14,709 nt of DNA from Candidatus Parepulonipiscium sp. PG-Nun2H_MBin03 (GTDB lineage: Bacteria; Bacillota; Clostridia; Lachnospirales; Cellulosilyticaceae): positions 1-14,709 of the forward strand of contig MDJN01000111.1 in assembly GCA_001995005.1 (NCBI GenBank). Reading direction: 5' to 3'. The notes beneath the pieces were generated by a model. That model saw only the letters and a program-made list of their open reading frames with translations. It made no database searches and was not told where the DNA came from. Positions 11,462 through 14,709 of this stretch are shown here, piece after piece (position 1 is the stretch's first letter; every line of letters starts with the position of its first letter). Position numbers and translations under genes: made by a program.

Positions 11462-13927
11462 ATGGCTGATAAAGATGCAAAAAAAGATGACAAAAAAGAC
11501 GCTAAGAAAGATGATAAAAAACCGGCTAAAAAAGCTAAAGTTAGCAAGGAAGGTGTTGCTTATTGTAACGATCTGGTGAGTTATGATAATAAAAGGATAG
11601 GAATTGCGAAATACGATAAAAAAATGTTAACCGACCCAAATAGAGGTCACTGGGAAAATTTAGATGATAATCTATTAGCAGATAGTAAAACTTATTATCG
11701 GAGCCCAATTAATGATATAAAAGATGGATATATTGGTATAGATTTTGGAACTAGAACTACAACAGTTTCATTTCTGGACAAAAACTCATTACTCTGGCCG
11801 ATGCGAGTTGGAGCACCAGATTTACAAAAGCCAATTTCTAAATATGATTTTGAACTGCCGTCTATTATTGATTTCACTAACATAGAAAAATTTATGGAAG
11901 ATTATAAAACAGCAGATGGTAGACCATTAACTAACTGGGCGGACATAAGCATTGCTCACAGTGCAACAAATAAATTTTTAAAGGCAAACAGTGCAAGTTA
12001 TTCAAGTTTTATGTCACAGTTAAAAAAGTGGTGTATCTCAAAACATACAAATTTACGATTAAAAGATAAGCAAGATGCTACATATGAATTAAATGCATTT
12101 TTAGAATTGGAAGATGACGGATTTAATCCAGTCGAAATATACGGTTATTATCTGGGGTCATTTATTAATAATATGTATAACGGTGTATACCTAAAATATA
12201 TTATATCATATCCACCGTCATATGAATTAGAGATTGCAGATAAAATTGTAGAAAGTTTTAAAAAGGGTATAAAAAAATCTCTACCAGCAAAAATCGTAGA
12301 GAATTCACAAATTATGAATGAATTTAGTGTAATCTCAGGTATAAGTGAGCCAACCGCTTGTGCCATATCTAGCCTTATAGGATATGGATTTGAGCCACAA
12401 GATGATGAAGCTGTGTTTTACAGTGTATTCGATTTTGGAGCTACAACTACAAACTTTAACTTTGGATTGTATAAAAGGTCGGTAGAAGATATGCGATATA
12501 CATATACCATTGATGAGTTAGGCGTGCAAGGTAATAGATACTTAGGAGGCGAAATTTTACTAGAGCTACTAGCTTATGAGGTATTTGTAAATAATAAGAA
12601 GAAATTACTTAAGAAGAAAATTCAATTTACTCGTCCTTTGGGTGGCCACAAATTTATGGGGGATCAAGCATTTATTAGCCAATCTGAAGAGGCTAAGATG
12701 AATATGGTATCATTAATGAATAAATTACGTCCACTTTGGGAAGAAACTAAAAAGGTATGGTCAAGTGTTAAAGTCGTTTTATATAACAGAGATGGAGCCA
12801 AAAAGAAAATCAGGGTAAAAGTTAAGCATAAAGCTTTGTATGATATATTAAATAAACATATAGAAGAAGGGATTTTAGACTATTTTAAATTTATTCGCCA
12901 TACATGTAATCAGTATGAGCTGTATCCTCCAAAAGTAAATATTTTTCTAGCAGGAAATAGCAGTAAATCTAGATTAGTGCCGAGATTATTTAATAAAATT
13001 GCACCTGAGATAGTAAACGAGTGGAATAACGATATAGAAATAATATATAAACAGCAAGAACAAATTAAGCAAGATAATACAGATGATATAGATATGTTAC
13101 AAGATATGCTAACTGGTGATTTGGAAGATGCATTTGATATGCAAGAAGATGCATTTGATATGCAAGAAGATGCATTTGATATGCAAGAAGATGTATTGAA
13201 TATGCAAGAAGATGCATTTGATATGCAAGAAGATGTATTGGATATGCAAGAGGAAACACCAGAAGAAGATGCATTGAATATGCAAGAGGAAACACTAGAA
13301 GAAGATGCATTTGATATGCAAGAAGACGCACCAGACACGCTAGACGTAGAAAAAGAACCGAACCCAGAAGAAAATCGTATAGTTTTAGCTAAAGATTTAT
13401 TTGCTATATTCCCAAAATTAGGTACAAAAGAAGCAAAAAACATACAAAGTAAGATTAAAATTCATGAAGATAATCAAATTATAGCTGATATGGGCGAGAT
13501 GAGTGTTACGTTTGGAGTATTAAAAGGTAGAGTAGGTGGTAAGATTAATGTAAAATACCATAACAGAACAGAAGATGGGCAAATTAAATTCCTTTATTAT
13601 GTTGGAGACAGCGACATAAATAATAGTTTGGTAGAGAAATTAACTCCTCATACACCTTATGGTGAATGGGTATTATATACGCCTGCCACCTGTGAGGAAG
13701 TAGAAATATATTATACAATATTCCCAGTAATAAAAAATAAAAAATTGAGTATAAAAAACACTCGCAAACATACCATCAATTTGCCAGAAGTTTATGGGGC
13801 AGATACATTTATTTATATAAGAGCAATAGAGCCGGCTAAGATAGAATATATGGTTGGTCAAGAAGATGAGATGGGAGAAATACAAGAAGTACAACAAGGA
13901 GAAATTATTGAATTTACAATCGCATAA
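11462..13927 (+). CDS. Divergent Hsp70/actin-fold ATPase with acidic heptapeptide repeats
   Basis: Predicted cytoplasmic Hsp70-superfamily protein of 821 residues. A Lys/Asp/Ala-rich tail (1-27) comes first. The ATPase fold follows: phosphate-1 IGIDFGTRTTTVSF (91-104), SEPTACAISSLIGYG (295-309), phosphate-2 VFDFGATTTNFNFG (322-335), GVQGNRYLGGE (354-364) and adenosine motif IFLAGNSSKSRLV (494-506). An acidic insert at about 537-636 holds eight D-x-x-[DN]-M-Q-E heptapeptides. After it, VTFGVLKGRVGGKI (682-695) looks like the end of the ATPase core, leading into a beta-rich C-terminus. It lacks an obvious DnaK substrate-binding domain and is not DnaK. I chose ATG 11462, with AGAGAGGTG just upstream; the frame also reaches a GTG at 11390, but that has no ribosome site and lies in the leader hairpin. 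Function unknown. Confidence 0.85.
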   Translation: MADKDAKKDDKKDAKKDDKKPAKKAKVSKEGVAYCNDLVSYDNKRIGIAKYDKKMLTDPNRGHWENLDDNLLADSKTYYRSPINDIKDGYIGIDFGTRTTTVSFLDKNSLLWPMRVGAPDLQKPISKYDFELPSIIDFTNIEKFMEDYKTADGRPLTNWADISIAHSATNKFLKANSASYSSFMSQLKKWCISKHTNLRLKDKQDATYELNAFLELEDDGFNPVEIYGYYLGSFINNMYNGVYLKYIISYPPSYELEIADKIVESFKKGIKKSLPAKIVENSQIMNEFSVISGISEPTACAISSLIGYGFEPQDDEAVFYSVFDFGATTTNFNFGLYKRSVEDMRYTYTIDELGVQGNRYLGGEILLELLAYEVFVNNKKKLLKKKIQFTRPLGGHKFMGDQAFISQSEEAKMNMVSLMNKLRPLWEETKKVWSSVKVVLYNRDGAKKKIRVKVKHKALYDILNKHIEEGILDYFKFIRHTCNQYELYPPKVNIFLAGNSSKSRLVPRLFNKIAPEIVNEWNNDIEIIYKQQEQIKQDNTDDIDMLQDMLTGDLEDAFDMQEDAFDMQEDAFDMQEDVLNMQEDAFDMQEDVLDMQEETPEEDALNMQEETLEEDAFDMQEDAPDTLDVEKEPNPEENRIVLAKDLFAIFPKLGTKEAKNIQSKIKIHEDNQIIADMGEMSVTFGVLKGRVGGKINVKYHNRTEDGQIKFLYYVGDSDINNSLVEKLTPHTPYGEWVLYTPATCEEVEIYYTIFPVIKNKKLSIKNTRKHTINLPEVYGADTFIYIRAIEPAKIEYMVGQEDEMGEIQEVQQGEIIEFTIA
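13127..13324 (+). repeat. 21-bp tandem repeats coding an acidic heptapeptide array
   Basis: Six back-to-back 21-bp units (13127-13252) code for DAFDMQE, DAFDMQE, DAFDMQE, DVLNMQE, DAFDMQE and DVLDMQE. Two more units (DALNMQE at 13268-13288, DAFDMQE at 13304-13324) follow, each preceded by a 15-bp spacer coding ETPEE or ETLEE. The first three units are nearly identical in DNA, so the array has expanded recently or is kept uniform. The unit length is a multiple of three, so copy-number changes keep the frame. Confidence 0.95.
13896..13901 (+). promoter_or_regulatory. Ribosome binding site that sets the ogt start
   Basis: AAGGAG lies 6 bases before TTG 13908, inside the end of the Hsp70-like coding region. 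It is the best Shine-Dalgarno sequence near the start of the ogt frame and favours this TTG over the upstream TTG (13854) and ATG (13866), which have no such site. Confidence 0.65.
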
Positions 13928-14369
13928 GCAAACACATATAGGTACCATATGTATAGAAGAAATAGATAATGAGGTGATTTCTATAAAATTTGTGCAACCA
14001 CATAAAGATAGCATAAATTCATTATTAGCAGAAAAAGCCTTTAGCCAACTAGAAGATTATTTGCAAGGCAATTTATATCAGTTTAGTTTTCCGTATAAAT
14101 TGATAGGAACTTCGTTTCAACATAAAGTATGGAACAGTTTGTTACAAATTCCATACGGCCAAACAACGTCGTATAAAGATATAGCTATAAAAATTGGTAT
14201 GCCAAAAGCGTATAGAGCTGTTGGACTTGCTAATAATAAAAATCCACTAATGATTGTTGTGCCATGCCACAGAGTAATAGGTGTTAATGGAAAATTAGTG
14301 GGTTATGCTGCAGGAACACATATAAAACAACAACTTTTGCAACTAGAACAAGTTGGCTATAACTCATAA
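13908..14369 (+). CDS. ogt: Methylated-DNA-protein cysteine S-methyltransferase
   Basis: DNA repair protein that moves a methyl group from O6-methylguanine to its own cysteine, one use per molecule. With the TTG start it has 153 residues, typical for the family. The acceptor is Cys120 in VVPCHRVIG, the helix-turn-helix region carries YRAVGLANNKNP with Arg103 as the base-flipping arginine, and GQTTSYKDIA (84-93) is the usual conserved turn. The N-terminal part (HIGTICIEEIDNEVISIKF) matches where these proteins normally begin, which supports the TTG start rather than the upstream TTG or ATG that would add up to 18 residues. It overlaps the Hsp70-like gene by 20 bases, so its translation is probably coupled to that gene; any functional link is unknown. 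Confidence 0.92.
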   Translation: MNLQSHKQTHIGTICIEEIDNEVISIKFVQPHKDSINSLLAEKAFSQLEDYLQGNLYQFSFPYKLIGTSFQHKVWNSLLQIPYGQTTSYKDIAIKIGMPKAYRAVGLANNKNPLMIVVPCHRVIGVNGKLVGYAAGTHIKQQLLQLEQVGYNS

Positions 14370-14398
14370 TGTAGAAGTTTCAGAAAGAAGGAGATTTT

Positions 14399-14709
14399 AT
14401 GAGTATTACAAAGGTATTACCAGGTATTGGCCTTGCGTTAATAATAGCAACAGTAGCAACAGTAATTGAAAATTTATTACCCGTTCATTTAATTGGAGCT
14501 TCTGTAATATCACTCTTTATTGGTATGCTTATGAATATGGTATTAAAAATGGATACGGTAAAGATAGGGATAAAATTTACCTCCAAAAAGATATTAAGAC
14601 TTGCAATTATTTTGCTAGGAGCGTCTCTTAGTATACAAACAATATTGCGAGTGGGACAATTGTCTCTTGTAGTTATGTGTGCAACATTACTGACCTGTTT
14701 TGGCGGAGG
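14399..14709 (+). CDS. YeiH/UPF0324 family membrane protein, 3' truncated by window
   Basis: The first 103 residues of an integral membrane protein; the gene continues past the window end. Hydrophobic helices are visible near residues 6-24 and 29-47, then a short basic stretch with IKFTSKKILRLAIILLGASL, and another helix near the end. This is the pattern of the YeiH/UPF0324 family, annotated in some genomes as putative sulfate exporters. AAGGAG at 14388-14393 lies 5 bases before the ATG. It starts 29 bases after ogt and is probably co-transcribed with it. The family call rests on the N-terminal third only. Confidence 0.75.
   Translation, partial: MSITKVLPGIGLALIIATVATVIENLLPVHLIGASVISLFIGMLMNMVLKMDTVKIGIKFTSKKILRLAIILLGASLSIQTILRVGQLSLVVMCATLLTCFGG

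Noticed and set aside
13127..13324. CRISPR array or non-coding satellite
   Set aside because: The 21-bp units are contiguous with no unique spacers and keep the reading frame of a large gene, so this is a coding tandem repeat.
13065..13331. Second - strand repeat frame rich in Leu and His
   Set aside because: Another reading of the same tandem repeats, lying entirely inside the Hsp70-like gene.
12910..13443. Long - strand open frame with Ser/Cys-rich repeats opposite the heptapeptide array
   Set aside because: It exists only because the 21-bp repeats lack stops on the other strand. It has no ribosome site and a low-complexity product, while the + strand frame has clear Hsp70 motifs.

Overview
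The window is AT-rich and reads as part of a chromosome from a low-GC Gram-positive bacterium, most likely an anaerobic member of the Clostridia. The evidence is strong GGAGG-type ribosome binding sites, tight ATGA overlaps between genes, a lipoprotein-type binding protein, a YkpA-like ABC-F protein and an alaR-alaT pair like that of Bacillus subtilis. I cannot name the genus. There is no phage, transposon, CRISPR array, rRNA or tRNA in view.

Layout. Positions 1-243 hold no convincing gene but contain two inverted repeats ahead of an operon. From 244 to 6379 six + strand genes form one tightly packed operon: inner-membrane permease, ABC ATPase, lipoprotein solute-binding protein, second permease, a glycerophosphodiester phosphodiesterase (GDPD) family enzyme and a PHP-domain metallohydrolase of CehA/McbA type. 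The transporter probably imports a phosphodiester or related phosphorylated compound, which the two cytoplasmic hydrolases then take apart; the substrate is not determined. A hairpin at 6388-6420 ends this operon and also ends the convergent ABC-F gene (8014-6422, - strand). The ABC-F gene has a good sigma-A promoter and a degenerate second nucleotide site.

Divergent from it is the enolase gene (8220-9545), closed by a strong terminator at 9601-9632. A two-gene operon follows: an Lrp/AsnC regulator (alaR-like) and an alanine-type aminotransferase (alaT-like), overlapping by ATGA. Enolase feeds the pyruvate pool and AlaT draws from it, so these are metabolically adjacent.

The last part is the least ordinary. 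A 166-base gap whose inverted repeats could fold into a three-way-junction RNA precedes a divergent Hsp70/actin-fold ATPase of about 821 residues. That protein has a Lys/Asp-rich N-terminal tail and an acidic heptapeptide array, encoded by 21-bp tandem repeats, inserted near the end of its ATPase fold. A methylated-DNA-protein cysteine methyltransferase gene (ogt) overlaps its end and probably starts at a TTG. A YeiH/UPF0324 family membrane protein gene then runs off the window.

The best candidates for something little described are the Hsp70-like protein with its repeat array and leader, and the transporter-GDPD-PHP operon.
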